Positions 11,453 through 23,854 of a DNA stretch of 64,000 nt are shown here, piece by piece (position 1 is the stretch's first letter; each line of letters begins with the position of its first letter). The notes beneath the pieces are model-generated. The model was not told the DNA's origin. It did no database searches and saw only the letters and a program-made list of their open reading frames with translations. The stretch covers positions 46,046,980 through 46,110,979 of the forward strand of contig CM022949.1 in NCBI GenBank assembly GCA_012931725.1, written 5' to 3'. The DNA is from Litsea cubeba. Its lineage: Eukaryota > Streptophyta > Magnoliopsida > Laurales > Lauraceae. The position numbers and the translations under genes were made by a program.

Positions 11453-11539
11453 CGTTTGGATAAGTCCTATCAGGCACCCCATAATCTTGTGAGTTAGTAT
11501 TTCTGCACTTATGGAATTTATCTAATTCTTTCTCATAAA

Positions 11540-13620
11540 TGTAACGCCACAAGATTTGGGCGCCTCAAATCTCGGGACGCTACAGGAAAGAGCCAAAGAG
11601 ATGCGAAAAATCTAATAATATAATCAAGTGTGAATCTCATATGAGCAAGTAAATGGACAAAGTCCTAAAATTTTAATTTACTTTAAATGATTACAAGGTA
11701 CTTTCCGTAATTAAACTAACTATTCAATCCTAGGCTAGCTGTACGGCCAACTACAATAAAAGGAAAGAATAGAGATTTAAGTGATAAATGCCTCACGATG
11801 CACCAACTGCATCATTCTCTAAGCCTTGCGGCAATGGATCAGCCGCCAAGCAATTCTACCAATCAAAGAAAGCGAAAGAGAATATACCCGAATACACCAA
11901 TGATTGGGTTAGGCTCGATGAGCCAGGCAAGTAGGCATGTTCAGATGGCAATGCATTATATTAATAGATAGGGAAAAGACCATACATGATCCCAGCTGTA
12001 CCTGCGTGATTAGTATTTCGATAATAATATAGAATATCAGAGTGCAACAGAAAACGGTGTGGAGTGTAGTGCATGAATGATAATCGAGATATTTATATAA
12101 CAGATGTTTGATACAACATATTAGGTAGATAAGAGAGGCCATCATCATCAAGATATCATATAAACCATACAAGCACATCAGAGTCACCAGTAACAGAAGT
12201 AACCTTACCATATCCGTAGCCATCGCATCCAGATCCAACCGTAACAATGTCAACAGTTAAAGACACCAACCAACGACATCCACAATACATAATAATTATA
12301 CAACCAATATACATACATAGGAACACATAAAGGTATGTCCACAGTTGAAGTACAAAGGAGGTGTGGAAGGGGGGGGGGGGGGGTCAAAGCCAGCCCATCG
12401 TCGTCATCCCAACAACTGTCGATGGACATCAAGCATGGGGGTCATAGCCACTCATCGTTGCCGTCATATCGAATATGAGCGTACAAGAGTCTATCAATGT
12501 CCATAGCCATAGCCAAGTCCCAGCCATTGGTCTTACGTGCTATATCTACCTCAACACTCATCCATAGTCACGACCAAGTCCCAGTCATTGAACTTACGTG
12601 CTAGATCAACATCCATCCACATGTACCCGGTCCGAATGCCGGTGGTCTTGGTACCTGATCACTCATCGGTACCTACTGTACTCAACCACATCTCAATATC
12701 AATGTCAATGCCGACATTATATCCCTCGGCAAACCACTCGTACATCCACAAATCCTACATATCACTAGATGGGGGTATTCTGAACCGGATTGTTTTATTA
12801 TCCTCAATATGAGATGCTAATAGTCAAGGGTACGAGGTACGGAGTTCGGGTATAGCTAATCCATCATTGTGATTCCCGACAGTTAATAATGTATACCCTT
12901 ATAAACTCCGCTTCTCTATACGCTTAATTAGTATTTTCTCATTATACAGCCCCTCTAGTAGTATCTACCGTAACGTTTCCAATATTACAGGTCAGGACTT
13001 TAAGTGCCATGTCCTAACATATCATCCAGTACGAACCATGATCATGGATCAGAGGTTAAGTGCAATGCCATGATTTATAATACCTATCGAGGCCTGCATA
13101 CAAGGTTCGGACCTACCAACCAAACTTAGTGTCTGTTTCATCAACATAAGTACCACAAATCCATCGGTGATCATTGCCCCTCTCTTCAGGTCCAGGGTCC
13201 CACTTCACCTAAGACAATGATCACGGAGTTCTAAATGCTTATTATCCTTGGTGCTCTTGTAGGTATTTAGCATCATAAGACCTCCATAATCATTGAGTCA
13301 GGTTTCGTTTTACAACCCAAGACCTTACTTAGGTGGCTACACGGGTCAAGGTTAAACCCGACCCTTGACTCGTGTCTAGCATATCCCAAACAGTTCATTT
13401 GGAAGGTAAGAGGAAACTAAATATGAGAAATTGTTGTTCACAGTGTACCGGGTCGACATCATGGGTCAACGGGTCGACCTGGCATACTGTGAAAGTGGAC
13501 AGCTAACTGGAAAGACAGAAAAACACAATCTGCAGTGTCCCCGATCGACCTGGAGGGTCCTCCGGTCGACTAGGCCTCTTGGCCGGTCGACCGGTACACT
13601 GGCCCATCCCAGCTGATCAA
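11540..13620 (-). repeat. Decayed chromovirus-type LTR in reverse orientation (inferred)
   Basis: The left edge, TGTAACGCC at 11540, opens a 45-bp imperfect palindrome ending GCTACA at 11584. This resembles the terminal region of the Tekay-type LTR that starts at 50633. About 2 kb inside lie several GGTCGACC-type palindromes (13450-13594, with CCGGTCGACCGG at 13583-13594). The other LTRs in the window carry similar palindromes at a comparable distance from the same end. No matching right end or coding sequence was found. Short open frames inside show no recognisable family. A run of 15 G lies at 12369-12383. Confidence 0.4.
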
Positions 13621-14807
13621 CTTACTTCTTTGACAGGCAGTGAATTATACCCGCCAAACTTGATTATCAATTCCATCAGCTTATGTTTATGTTGTGAAAT
13701 CCAACCATTAAATCAAATTGCTATATATCATCATATACCATGAATGACCTTTACAACTAAATGTAACCCATGATAAGATCTTCAACAATATACTAGGCAA
13801 TCTTAATTGTGCTCACAGTCACAGGTTTGCCCTGCAGTCATATACTACATGTCTTACAATCATATAACCCTAAACAAAATTTCCTTTGTTTCTTTTTTTT
13901 TTTTTTATTTAACTACATCACATGAAGGAATTAATGTAATCTGGTAATTCTATTAACAATACGAGAGGAACATCTCCAAAACTTTTATGGGCCCTATTAA
14001 CATATTTTCCACCTTTACTTTCATCTATTATTTCCATATCATGATTTTTGTAATTTAATGTCCATGCAGGCATCATTTGATTGTGCATAAATTAGTGTTC
14101 CGATTTCAACAATTGGAGTCTCTCATTGTTCGCTATTGAGAAGCTGAAATACCAGGTTCTTTCGTTTGACTAATGCACTTTTAATTGCAGTTGTATCCTG
14201 ATTTTATGTAATGTAGTAGGTATATTTCTATGAAAATACAAATACCCAACAAACTTAAGTATTTGATTTCTCCTTCTTTTAGGATGAATCAGTTTCTTAT
14301 GTCATTTCCTAGTCGAGACTTGTAATATACTATATGTTTGCTCTCATTATTAGTTTTGCAATACTTATTCTCCTTTCCCATCGAGGTTATTTGGTTGCAA
14401 TAAAGTCACATGGGTAATTTTTATGCATGTGCACTTTTGTTTACTATATATAATCTACGTGTGTAAATCATAGACGTGTAAATTGTGTGTGTAAATAAGT
14501 TGTCTTTTGGGTTAAACTTTCTGGACCTACAACTATGGTAAAACCAGTGGCGTCTCCGGGAATTCAAGTAAGTGGGGTCAACAAAAGACTTATTTTTCGT
14601 AAATCAAATAAATTTATTTTTTCCTTTTATCTACATCTGTCATCTACTTTCAATAATTCGACAAACATAATATAAAATTCTCAAGTAATCTATTTTCGAT
14701 AATCCGACAAAGATAACATTGAATTGTCAAACAAAAATAAACATAAAGTTTAGTATATTGTTACTAATAGTTCTTAATCCAAAAAAAAAATCCAAATACA
14801 TAAACTC
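13621..14807. other. No gene recognised
   Basis: This is AT-rich noncoding sequence with no frame of useful length and no repeat I can define. Confidence 0.6.
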
Positions 14808-15297
14808 TTATAGCTGCCATCGACGGGTTTTCATGTGCTGAAATCGTTGGATAATAGCTTCATTATCAACAATAAAAAACACTTCATTTTCAATAAATGT
14901 GATCAAACAGTCATTCATCCATTGATCTCCCATTCGGTTACACAATATGTTCTTTACATACTTCATTGCTTAAAAAGCTCTTTCTACCGCTGCAGTCGCT
15001 AATGAAATCAACGCCAATTTAGAAGCAACTAAACCAATGGGTATATGATATCCTTCTTTATCTTCACTAATTTTCTAGCAATATCACCAATTCCTTTAAA
15101 TTCTAAAAACTCGTTGCTATAGCGCATATCAGCAATGTAGTTTTGAAATTGATGGTCAAGTGCCACGAGGTCTATTGTAGAAAAATCAGAGGCATAAAAT
15201 TGAGCAAGGGCCCAAGGCGGACCAATCTTTCTTTGTCAAAAGCAGAAAACGAATTCATGGCATTCGAGCAGCGATATTGATTGTCGTTTAATGTAAA
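14808..15297 (-). pseudogene. hAT-type transposase-like protein, C-terminal remnant with dimerisation domain
   Basis: Read on the minus strand, the sequence gives NSFSAFDKERLVRL, then FYASDFSTIDLVALDHQF. After a frameshift it gives the hAT dimerisation region: ALISLATAAVERAF, a stop in place of Ser, then AMKYVKNILCNRMGDQWMND and NEAIIQRFQHMKTRR. This is the C-terminal part of the zinc-finger MYM/hAT family common in plants, whose usual motif is ERAFSAMK. At least one frameshift near 15050 and the TAA inside RAF*AMK show it is dead. The N-terminal catalytic part is missing. It is not part of a recognisable intact element. Confidence 0.8.
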
Positions 15298-16309
15298 GGG
15301 TAAAAAAGAAGTTAAAATTGGCAGGAGGGCCTTTTTTATGCAGTATAACTATTATGTCCTTTTTTGTGAACATGCCAATCGTAGGGTTTTTTTTTTTCCG
15401 TAAAATCCTCTTTATTTTATTAGTTGATAAGAGTTAGGATAAGTCAACTATTTAACTTATGATTTGACAAGGATTAGGATAAATCAAAAGTTATAACGTG
15501 ATAAGGATACTAGCAAAATATGCCCGCACTTAGCACGGTTAATATAATTCATACTATAAAAGATCTATAGATATTTAAAAATTTATAAAATTTAACAATA
15601 CTAAATTTTCTAAATAAATATATTGAAATGGAAAAATATCTATGATAAGATAATATATAAACTCATAAGATGACAATAATATTATTACTGATCAACATTA
15701 TTATTATCATATGATTAAGATATGTGTCCTATTATTTATGATAATAAAATTACAATTATATTACTTTAAATTACTAAGACAATCTAGAATTATAATACTT
15801 TACTAAAAAATGATATAGTTCAGTTTTAATGAACAATAGTGTGGACCTGTTTCATATGGAATTAAAAATAGTAAACTCAATACCTATCAATATTTGGACT
15901 AGTTTTTGGAATCTTTTGATTTGCCCACATACTCAAGGTTTGGGCCTTTTTCGCCAATTCATGTCAAACAACCACAAGCTCACCCTCAAAACAGAGAGAT
16001 GACGACGAACCTCAAAAACTTTGATTTTAAGTACTGCCCCATCTGTCCTTTTGTTTGTGGGTCACTATTAATGATAGCCAAATCATGGGTTGGCCATTGG
16101 GTCATCATACACTTTAACAGTCCAAGTGACACAAGTGGTTCTGTGTGGCCCTAAGGATGCATTTAAGTAGAGGGATTTCTATAAAAATGGAATGGAGATT
16201 TCCTCTTCTAACTATCAATCATTGTTCGGTGTAGTAGAAAATGCCTGATATTAACCTATGCTTACATTTCTATTTCCAATCTCTACTTGTTTAAATTTTT
16301 AAAGTGGGT
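15298..16309. other. No gene recognised
   Basis: The stretch is strongly AT-rich. A short stretch near 15512-15540, TAGCAAAATATGCCCGCACT, resembles ends of small nonautonomous elements. No coding frame is credible. Confidence 0.5.
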
Positions 16310-17110
16310 AAACTTTTGAAAAATAATAGTATTTGGCGCACATTTTTACCGCTAAAAATGAACAAAATCGTTGCGAAATCTATATCCCGGCGATTAGTAC
16401 TTCGTCGCAAAATCGCCGCATTAAACCCTTCACTTCTGATCCTTAACGGCGCAAATGAAAAATCGTCTCGAAAACTTTTCTTTTTCTCGGCGTTTCTTTT
16501 CGTCGCTATTAGTGCCAACATTCGTCACAAATAGCCTTCAACTTTCAATTATAAGTGGTTGGCAATGTCTTTTTTCAGCGATCGAAATTTCCTTGCAGCG
16601 ACTATATATCGCCGCAATTGAACTTTCCCAGCGTTTCTCAGATTCGCCGCAAAAAAAAAATTATGCGATTAAAACACAATTGCGTCGATCTCAAATCGAC
16701 ACAATTTCTGGTTTCTACCTTTTTTTTTTTTTTTCAAAAAGTCATTTTCAGTGACTATTTATTGATTGCGTCGATATCAAATCGATGTAAATGCTCGTTT
16801 CTGACTTTAAAATCAATTGCAGCGACTGTTTATCGCCGGAAAAATATTTTCGCAGCGTTTTTTAACTTCGCCGCTAGTGAAATTTCGTAGCTAAAACTCA
16901 ATTGCAACAATCTGAAATCGACGCAAATGCTCGTTTCTGGCTATGTTATTATTGGGTTTTAATAAATCAATTGCATCGACTATTTATCGCCGGAAAAAAA
17001 TGATTCGCAATGTTTGTCCGCGTCGCCGCTAGGTAGATTTCGCGGGTAAAACTTAATTGCGTCAATTTCAACTCGACGGAATTGCTCGTTTCAGTGTGTT
17101 TTTTTTCCCC
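16310..17110. repeat. Diverged tandem array of CG-containing motifs, subterminal-repeat type
   Basis: Motifs such as TTTATCGCCGG, TTCGCCGC, AATTGCGTCGAT and AAATGCTCGTTTC recur in the same order. Two neighbouring units start at 16811 and 16965, 154 bases apart, each beginning AATCAATTGCA. An earlier, more diverged unit starts near 16590. Dense short CG motifs against an AT-rich background are typical of subterminal regions of CACTA or Mutator-like DNA transposons. I see no clear terminal inverted repeat, so the class is open. Confidence 0.55.
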
Positions 17111-17934
17111 TCACGTCACATTTATTGTCACATCTGCCAATTAAGCACCATATAATTAATCTTTGTTTCTATATATTAACACACAAAAATTCATTAATAT
17201 GTTCAAATATCAATTCATCCAAACTCATGTATTTATACAATGTGGCGGTGCGTTATATTCATATCAAATATAAATCGAGCTACTATTAAATAAGCCACAC
17301 ATAACTGTTGTGGCCTAAAAAAGGATTTAAGGAGTCTATTATCACTAAAATGAATGCGGTAAAATCTGGTGTACAACTCATATGTTGCTGCTACTCAGCC
17401 CAATATTGAATGCATGGCCACATCAACCCGCTGATCAAAAACTTTTCTCTTCTGTATAACCCACTACATTCATGCTTGAGATGCTTGACATAATAATGAA
17501 ACAAAAAATGTCTACGCGAGCAGCATAACTCAAATAAGCCAACCGTACTGCACCTATAAGGAAAAAAATACAAATCGACCCAATGCAGACAAGTTACGAC
17601 TGCGAGCCTCATATGAGTGGTACAAATAAATATTAGAATACAGTAAGTTGCTAGTGTTTTTTACTTGGAAGAAGCACAATCTATAGTGTGGAATTCTCAA
17701 GCATATGATTATGTTCATGGATATTCAGCAAAAGGCAGGAGATCACAAATACTAGTGTATATGAATTAGTTGTAATATGTATGAATGGGAAATAAGCTGC
17801 AATTTGTAACTTATAAAACAAACAACAAATTTTTGAAATTTGATATGGCATTCAGTCATACACAAAAAGATTATAAACAATAACATAGATAAATAAAATG
17901 GCTAAAAAGGACCATTCATTGCAAATTACGCATT
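17111..17934. other. No gene recognised
   Basis: This is AT-rich noncoding sequence up to the assembly gap. The only longer frame, on the minus strand at 17612-17391, shows no family resemblance. Confidence 0.5.
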
Positions 17935-18034
17935 NNNNNNNNNNNNNNNNNNNNNNNNNNNNNNNNNNNNNNNNNNNNNNNNNNNNNNNNNNNNNNNNNN
18001 NNNNNNNNNNNNNNNNNNNNNNNNNNNNNNNNNN
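17935..18034. other. Assembly gap of 100 N
   Basis: A run of exactly 100 N is a conventional scaffold gap of unknown true length. A frame spanning it is meaningless. Confidence 0.99.
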
Positions 18035-21000
18035 TTCAGTGTGGATAATTCTTTTTTATCTTAGCCATTTCCTCTTCCTTGATTTTATTTTCCTACAAAT
18101 TGCATCCTTGATGGAATGCTTGAAAGGTATTCGCCATCCTTAAGTTGCAGCTCTTAGTATGCAATTGGGAAAGGGTTGTTTCGGGCACATGAGGTGGCTA
18201 CAAATTTCAGATTACAGATTTGGAGGAAAATACTTGCAATGTGATTAGAATGGTGTTTGAATTTTATAAGATTTTATTTCTTTTGGCTACGGAAGAGTGG
18301 TCAAAATTTCTTCTCTATAGACAATGGGTGCGGATTTAAAATTTCTTTTTCTCATTACTCATTTGGCAGTTCTATTAATCATTTTCTCATTCCATTCTCT
18401 CACAGCAGTCATATTCTTTTTCCTTTTTTCTTTACAGTAAAAATTTATCCAAGGATTCTCAAATAGGAGAAATTGCAGGTGTAGTACTCGCAGCTGGCTA
18501 TTTGGCTGATTTAGTAACAAAAGATATAGAGTTTCCCTTGGACATAAAACGATATTTACCATAACAATCACCATTGTTGTATAAGAAGAAACTCATTAGC
18601 ACCGAGAGATCCCATCTATGATTGAGTTATTGGCTTCAAAAGCACTCAAATACCTTCAAAAGACTCATTGTAAAACAAAATTCTTGTTTTTATATTTGTG
18701 AATATTATAGGATTGGGTTCATTTTGTACCAATTATTTTGTGGGGCTGGGTTTTTTGTAGTGAATGCTCTTTCATTTAATAAAAAAAATATTATTTGTCA
18801 CTTTTGACATAGACTAACGATTATGATAAATTTACCCTTGATGAGAATGTTTAATATGAATGTGTATTAATGTGTATAGCTGATTAAAGGCCTCTTTTAA
18901 AATGATTTTGTTAAATTTAAACAAGGCATAATGGTTCATATAAGGTTCTTTTGGAACGGTTTCTGATGTATTAGGAACGATTCAAACTAAACAATAGAAA
19001 AATAAAAATAATCAAGAACGTTTAAGGAAAGATTTTAGGAAAGTTTAAACTTGCTTGCATTCTTTATAAACTGCTTGGGTTAGTGAAGTTTCAAGTGAGT
19101 TTCAATTTCTCGTTAAAATTTACTTTGAGATATGGATAGAACGTGCCATGTTAACTTGTACTCAAAGATTAGTGCAGTTGAATCTTAGTAAATTTGAGTT
19201 CTAGCTATGAAATTGTGTATTGATTTGAAGATTGTGTTACAAGATGTATGAAGGAAATTTATTAGGAAGGATCAAATGCAGGTGGCGTGAGCACAAACGT
19301 GCGAGGAGTATTATATGAATATGAATTTAATTAACACGTAAATAATATATTGGAAATAAATAGAAATGCCGTCCCGTCAAGGGGAGACTGTGTCAAATTT
19401 TCAAAAATACTTTTCCAAGTTCGAAAATTTTATATTTGTCATTGTTTGGGATATGGGGTGGGTTAAATTGAGATGGTGATTTGGGATATAATGAATTTGA
19501 GATGGAGATAACTAGGACTTGTTTATCATTATTTTTTTTTTACCGTGGATTTCTCTCCCGTTACCAAACGTTGGCTTGAAGATATCATCTCTGATTCCTT
19601 TGTGTTAGCCAAACGTGGAATGCGATGAATCCCCTCCCTCCTAAGTCCTTTCAAAAAATGTCTAAATTTGTGGCACCAAGGATTCATCCAAAGAGAGGGT
19701 TCTTCTTCCGTTACCAAACGTGCCCTTAGTGTTTGTGAAATGTGATTGGGCTTGGATTAACCATGGTGGGCCCTATCAGAAAAAAAAACTCAATGTAAGT
19801 AATGTTGATGCAATATGAACAGTTTTGAATTTATAAGAATTCTACCCAAAATACTAGTTTAATTAAGAAGCTCAAATTACCCTATTAAGCTCAATCAAGA
19901 TTGATGGAACCTTGAAAAGGCCTCTGAGTCAGCTGGCAGCTCTTGCCACTGCGTTGATGTTGGTTATATTCAAAGGCGAGCTAAACTACACTGAAATCTT
20001 CAAAAAAAAAAAAAAAAAAAAAACCAGTTGATCTTCTAACATTTAAAAAAAAACTACCACTGAAACCTCAAAAAAAAAAAAAACCCCTCCATCTATCCAT
20101 TGAAACAATCACACCACCACCATCACAACATGCACAACAACATACAAAAATAAAAATAAAAAATATGTTGTCATACAACAAATATACAACCTAAAGTTAC
20201 ATAAATAAGAAACAATCATACCTGAGGTGGTTATCAAATCCGTGAGCAAGATAGGGTTGCAAAGACTGCAGAGAGAGGATTGCAGACCTAAGGAAGAAGA
20301 AGAAAAAAAAACAATGAAAGAATAGACAGAATAGAGATGAGGACTCATTGTGATTCACTACCTTAGTGAGATTGAACAAATTTCTCCCAAAAATAGAGGA
20401 GATTGGGGCAGATCTGATTTTTCATTTTTGCCTAAAATTCTTCATAAATTGCATCGTCGCTTAGGAGTCATTAGTGCAATCTCATCTCAAATAGCGCCTT
20501 AAAGGTAATATTATATGCACTGATAGATAATGCTGACGAATCTCATGGAAATCTCGTTAAAGTTTTAACAGCCTGGCTATAAAGAGGCTGAAAAAGGTCC
20601 TCCCTATTGTAGTAAAAGAAACAAGCAATCCCAAGTACTTTCTTGGTCTGAGGAGATATTCCTAGTTCAGACAGGACCAGGGATGAGGAGATTTCCTTGT
20701 AGCGAGGGGCAGGCCATGTATCTCGATTTGGGACTGTAACTGTTTCCACCTATGCTTCATTCATTCTGATCCCTATGCGTTACACTATTCTCATCAACAA
20801 AAATAAAAAATAAAATAACCCAATTGCTAGAGCAAGAAAGATTTCAAGAAGTCATGATCATGAAGCTCAATTACCAAATATCATTACATATACTTACTGA
20901 AATTTAATGCCTTAGAAGACCATACAGAATAAAAAAAAAGGAACCGGCTTCATGATTCAGCGTATAAAGCAAAATCATGATCGACTCACCAAACAAAAAG

Positions 21001-21796
21001 CTTCCTTTTCAAAAAAAAAAAAAAAAACCCTACATCTTGCAGAACAGATCTGCAGCGAAGTTCATCAAATTTACAAATTCCAAAGCTCTAGGTCATCTAA
21101 TTCAGACCAATTCTTGATTGTTCAAGATATCTTTAGAGCAATAGAAAAACAGACGATCCCCAAATACAAGAAAGCACAAAAAGAAGACAAAATCGAACAC
21201 TGGAACAAAAAAAAAGAGAAAAGATTGACGACTACCATTCCAGAACTGCTATTGATGGTAGAATCCATTCGCCTTCCATTGTAGGCATCTTGGCTACTGA
21301 AGTCGTCAATGGAGCAGATAACGTCGTCAGAGCCGAAATCTGGATGTTTTTGATCTGGAGGAGTTTCGACCGGATGATCCAGAGGCCATGAGCGGGTCAA
21401 ATTGAGAAATCTATTGATCTAGAATATAGCAAATGGAGATTATTAATTGATGGGATGAAAACCAGAAACTAGGGTTTTGTATTTTTTTTCCCCTTCTTGG
21501 AGTCTTCGATCAGATTTTCAAAGAGATGGAGAGGAAGGAAGCTGAGGGGAAAGATTATTATCTTTCTCTTGCCATGGCAAAAAATAAATTCCCCTTTGTC
21601 AATGTCCTCAGTCTGAACTCTATTCTCTGCAGCAACATCTAACCCAAGAACAATATAAAGAGAGAGAGATGAGAGAGTACCAAATCGAGAGAGAAAGTGG
21701 GAGATGAGAACGTCAGGTCGCAGAGAAGCCGCAGAGATGAGGAAGCCACAGAGATGAACACGTCTGGCCATAACGACTGGAGATGAGAAAGCCGTA
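18035..21796. other. No gene recognised; MITE-like ends and poly-A tracts
   Basis: The sequence is noncoding with several A or T homopolymers (near 20005 and 20070). CCGTTACCAAACG occurs twice (near 19558 and 19709) around a small block, as in small DNA transposons. On the minus strand, 21400-21230 reads as an acidic stretch (GSDDVICSIDDFSSQDAYNG) followed by GTAGTC, which could be an exon end. A CT-rich, leader-like stretch lies upstream of it on that strand, but I do not recognise the protein and it has no ATG. Confidence 0.4.
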
Positions 21797-21920
21797 GAGA
21801 TTGGGAGAAAGTGCAGGGAGCGGGAAAGGAAACGGATAGAGAAAGAGGAGCGCACGCAGAGATTGGGAGAAAGTGCAGGGCGTGGGAGAGGGAAACGGAT
21901 AGAGAAAGAGGAGCGCGCGT
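21797..21920. repeat. 62-bp direct tandem duplication
   Basis: A unit starting GAGATTGGGAGAAAGTGCAG occurs at 21797 and again at 21859, followed both times by AAACGGATAGAGAAAGAGGA. The copies differ by a few bases. It is purine-rich on the plus strand. Confidence 0.85.
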
Positions 21921-22080
21921 GGGGAGAGAAGTAAAAAGGGGTGATTTTGGCGCCGACTGAATTAACTTCTGAAATCGACGAATAAGCCAGTGGTATTTTA
22001 AATAGGCATGTAGTAAAAAAATAACCACAGCAGCGACCGAGCCTTTATAGCGCCTAATAGCATGGCGTTTTTTGACGTTT

Positions 22081-22619
22081 TTGACTTAGTGTCCTTGAAA
22101 GCTGAACTTGCAGATTCTCTTGTAAAAGTACAAAAACTGGAGGATGAAAATAACAAGTTGGCTGATAAATTGACTGCAGAATCATAAAAGTGTGACTTAT
22201 TTGATTCTGATATGAAGACTTTGAAAGCAGAGAATTCTGAACTGAATGAAAGACTCAAGATGGTTCTATCTGAGTTAGACACTGCTAAAGCTTCATTGAA
22301 CATGATGAATATCGGGTCTAAAAAATTAGATGACATCTTGTGCAGTCAAAAGGCAAACACTGACAAGCATGGCATTGGCTACGCTAACGGAGCATCCACT
22401 TCAAATACCAAAGGTAAAAATTGTTTTGTTAAAAATTCAGTTATTACTAATCCTATTGTTAGTGTTGCAAAGAAAGCTCCAACAAAGCAAAATGTGTCAC
22501 GTCCTGAACGAATCCCCACTTGTCATCATTGTGGAATTAAAGTACACATTCGACCCCATTGCAACAAGCTGCGAAGTTTACCGAATCAAAAGCAATGGAA
22601 AGCACAGAAGGCTGAGTAG
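22081..22619 (+). pseudogene. gag: Copia gag, C-terminal part
   Basis: The frame reads a heptad-rich coiled coil (LKAELADSLVKVQKLEDENN, and ENSELNERLKMVLSELDTAK) with an in-frame TAA near 22184. The region typical of Copia gag, SKKLDDILCSQK, comes next, then a zinc knuckle CHHCGIKVHIRPHC (spacing CX2CX4HX4C) near 22528. It ends at a stop at 22617-22619; sequence like the pre-integrase linker (KAVWVKKEDF) continues after it. The N-terminal half is lost. It would have packaged element RNA. Confidence 0.7.
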
Positions 22620-23113
22620 AAAAAGACGAATATCAAAGCTGTCTGGGTCAAGAAGGAAGACTTTTCTTCTGCATTGGTACACACTTTGTTGAAATATTTA
22701 AATTTATAAGTGTGTGTGCCTACACTTCATCACCCCTGATCTGCAAGATCAAGCCCCCACCCCAGTGCTGATACGAAGGTCATAATGAGGGGGAGTCGAT
22801 ATTGAGGGGGAGCTACTGCATCAAGATTGATAGAAGCTGCATGATAATATTTGTTTGTCAATTATGGACAAAAACAGGGGGAGAAGAAAGAAGCTAGGGG
22901 AGCCTTACAAGCCAAGGCAATTCAAGATTTGAAAGTTCAAGCAAAGGCAATACATGATCTACAGAGCTGCTGATTTTTTTTAAAAAATTCAATACATGAT
23001 CTACAGAGCTGATTTTTTATTTTAAAATTCAATGTATTTGGGTTTTTTCTTTTGGGTAGATCAAATTATATTTTTCTAGGGATTTTATCCAAGAATTGCC
23101 AAAAGGGGGGGAT

Positions 23114-23854
23114 TGTTAGGAAAAAAGTCCAACTGGCAGCATGTCAGGCCTAGCCTAAAAACAGGATGGCCAAAAGTCCTACTGACAAGTATATGTTAGG
23201 CTAAAAAACCGGACAGCAGAGCAAGAGACAGAATGATGTCTCGCTATAGCGAGCTTGGACGGGAAAGAAGAGTCTGATCCGGACTCTATGATAGTGTTTG
23301 AAGATGAGTGCTATTCTGAGTGGATTATGATTAGAAGACTTATGCACGAAATTGAGGCTATTTATTGGGTGTTTCTCTCAACCCAAAGAACACACACAAG
23401 AAGTTAATTCTCTCTTGATCTGGAGTTAGAATATTCTAAGAGAAATTTCCTTGTTTCTTTAGAGCCATTGAGAGATTGTTCTGAAGGGCTGCTCTAGAAG
23501 GTTTTGTTGCTTCTACTCTATTTGTAGAAGATTAATCATCTTGGTGGACAAGGTGAGAACGGTGCACGGTGGAAGTCGTGTTAGTGGATTCTGTGCAAGG
23601 AACAACTACGGTCCTTAGGTCGAGGTACAAACTGAGGTAAATGAGCCAGTGAGTATATCTTGTAAACTGTTCGTGAACTCTTGATTTATGGTTCATGGTT
23701 TTTCTCCCGGAAAGGATTTCCATGTAAAATTTGTGTCTGCCTTCTTGTGGTGATTGCTTGGTAGATTTATTTGTTAGTTCTGTCTGATTGGTTTATTTTC
23801 GCTGCATTGATTGGTTAAATTAGAACTAATAATTCATTCTAGTGGGTCCTAAAA
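23114..23854 (+). repeat. Copia 3' LTR with preceding polypurine tract
   Basis: The tract AAAAGGGGGGGAT (23101-23113) directly precedes TGTTAGGA. The far end is placed at CCTAAAA near 23854, a degenerate mirror of TGTTAGG. Inside, at 23240-23253, is the perfect 14-bp palindrome CTCGCTATAGCGAG. The length is about 741 bp; there is no second LTR for comparison. Confidence 0.6.

Noticed and set aside
17898..18143. Frame crossing the N run
   Set aside because: Interrupted by unknown bases.
20109..20379. Hydrophobic minus-strand frames that look like membrane segments
   Set aside because: Produced by A/T-rich and TTC repeats; no homology and mutual overlap.
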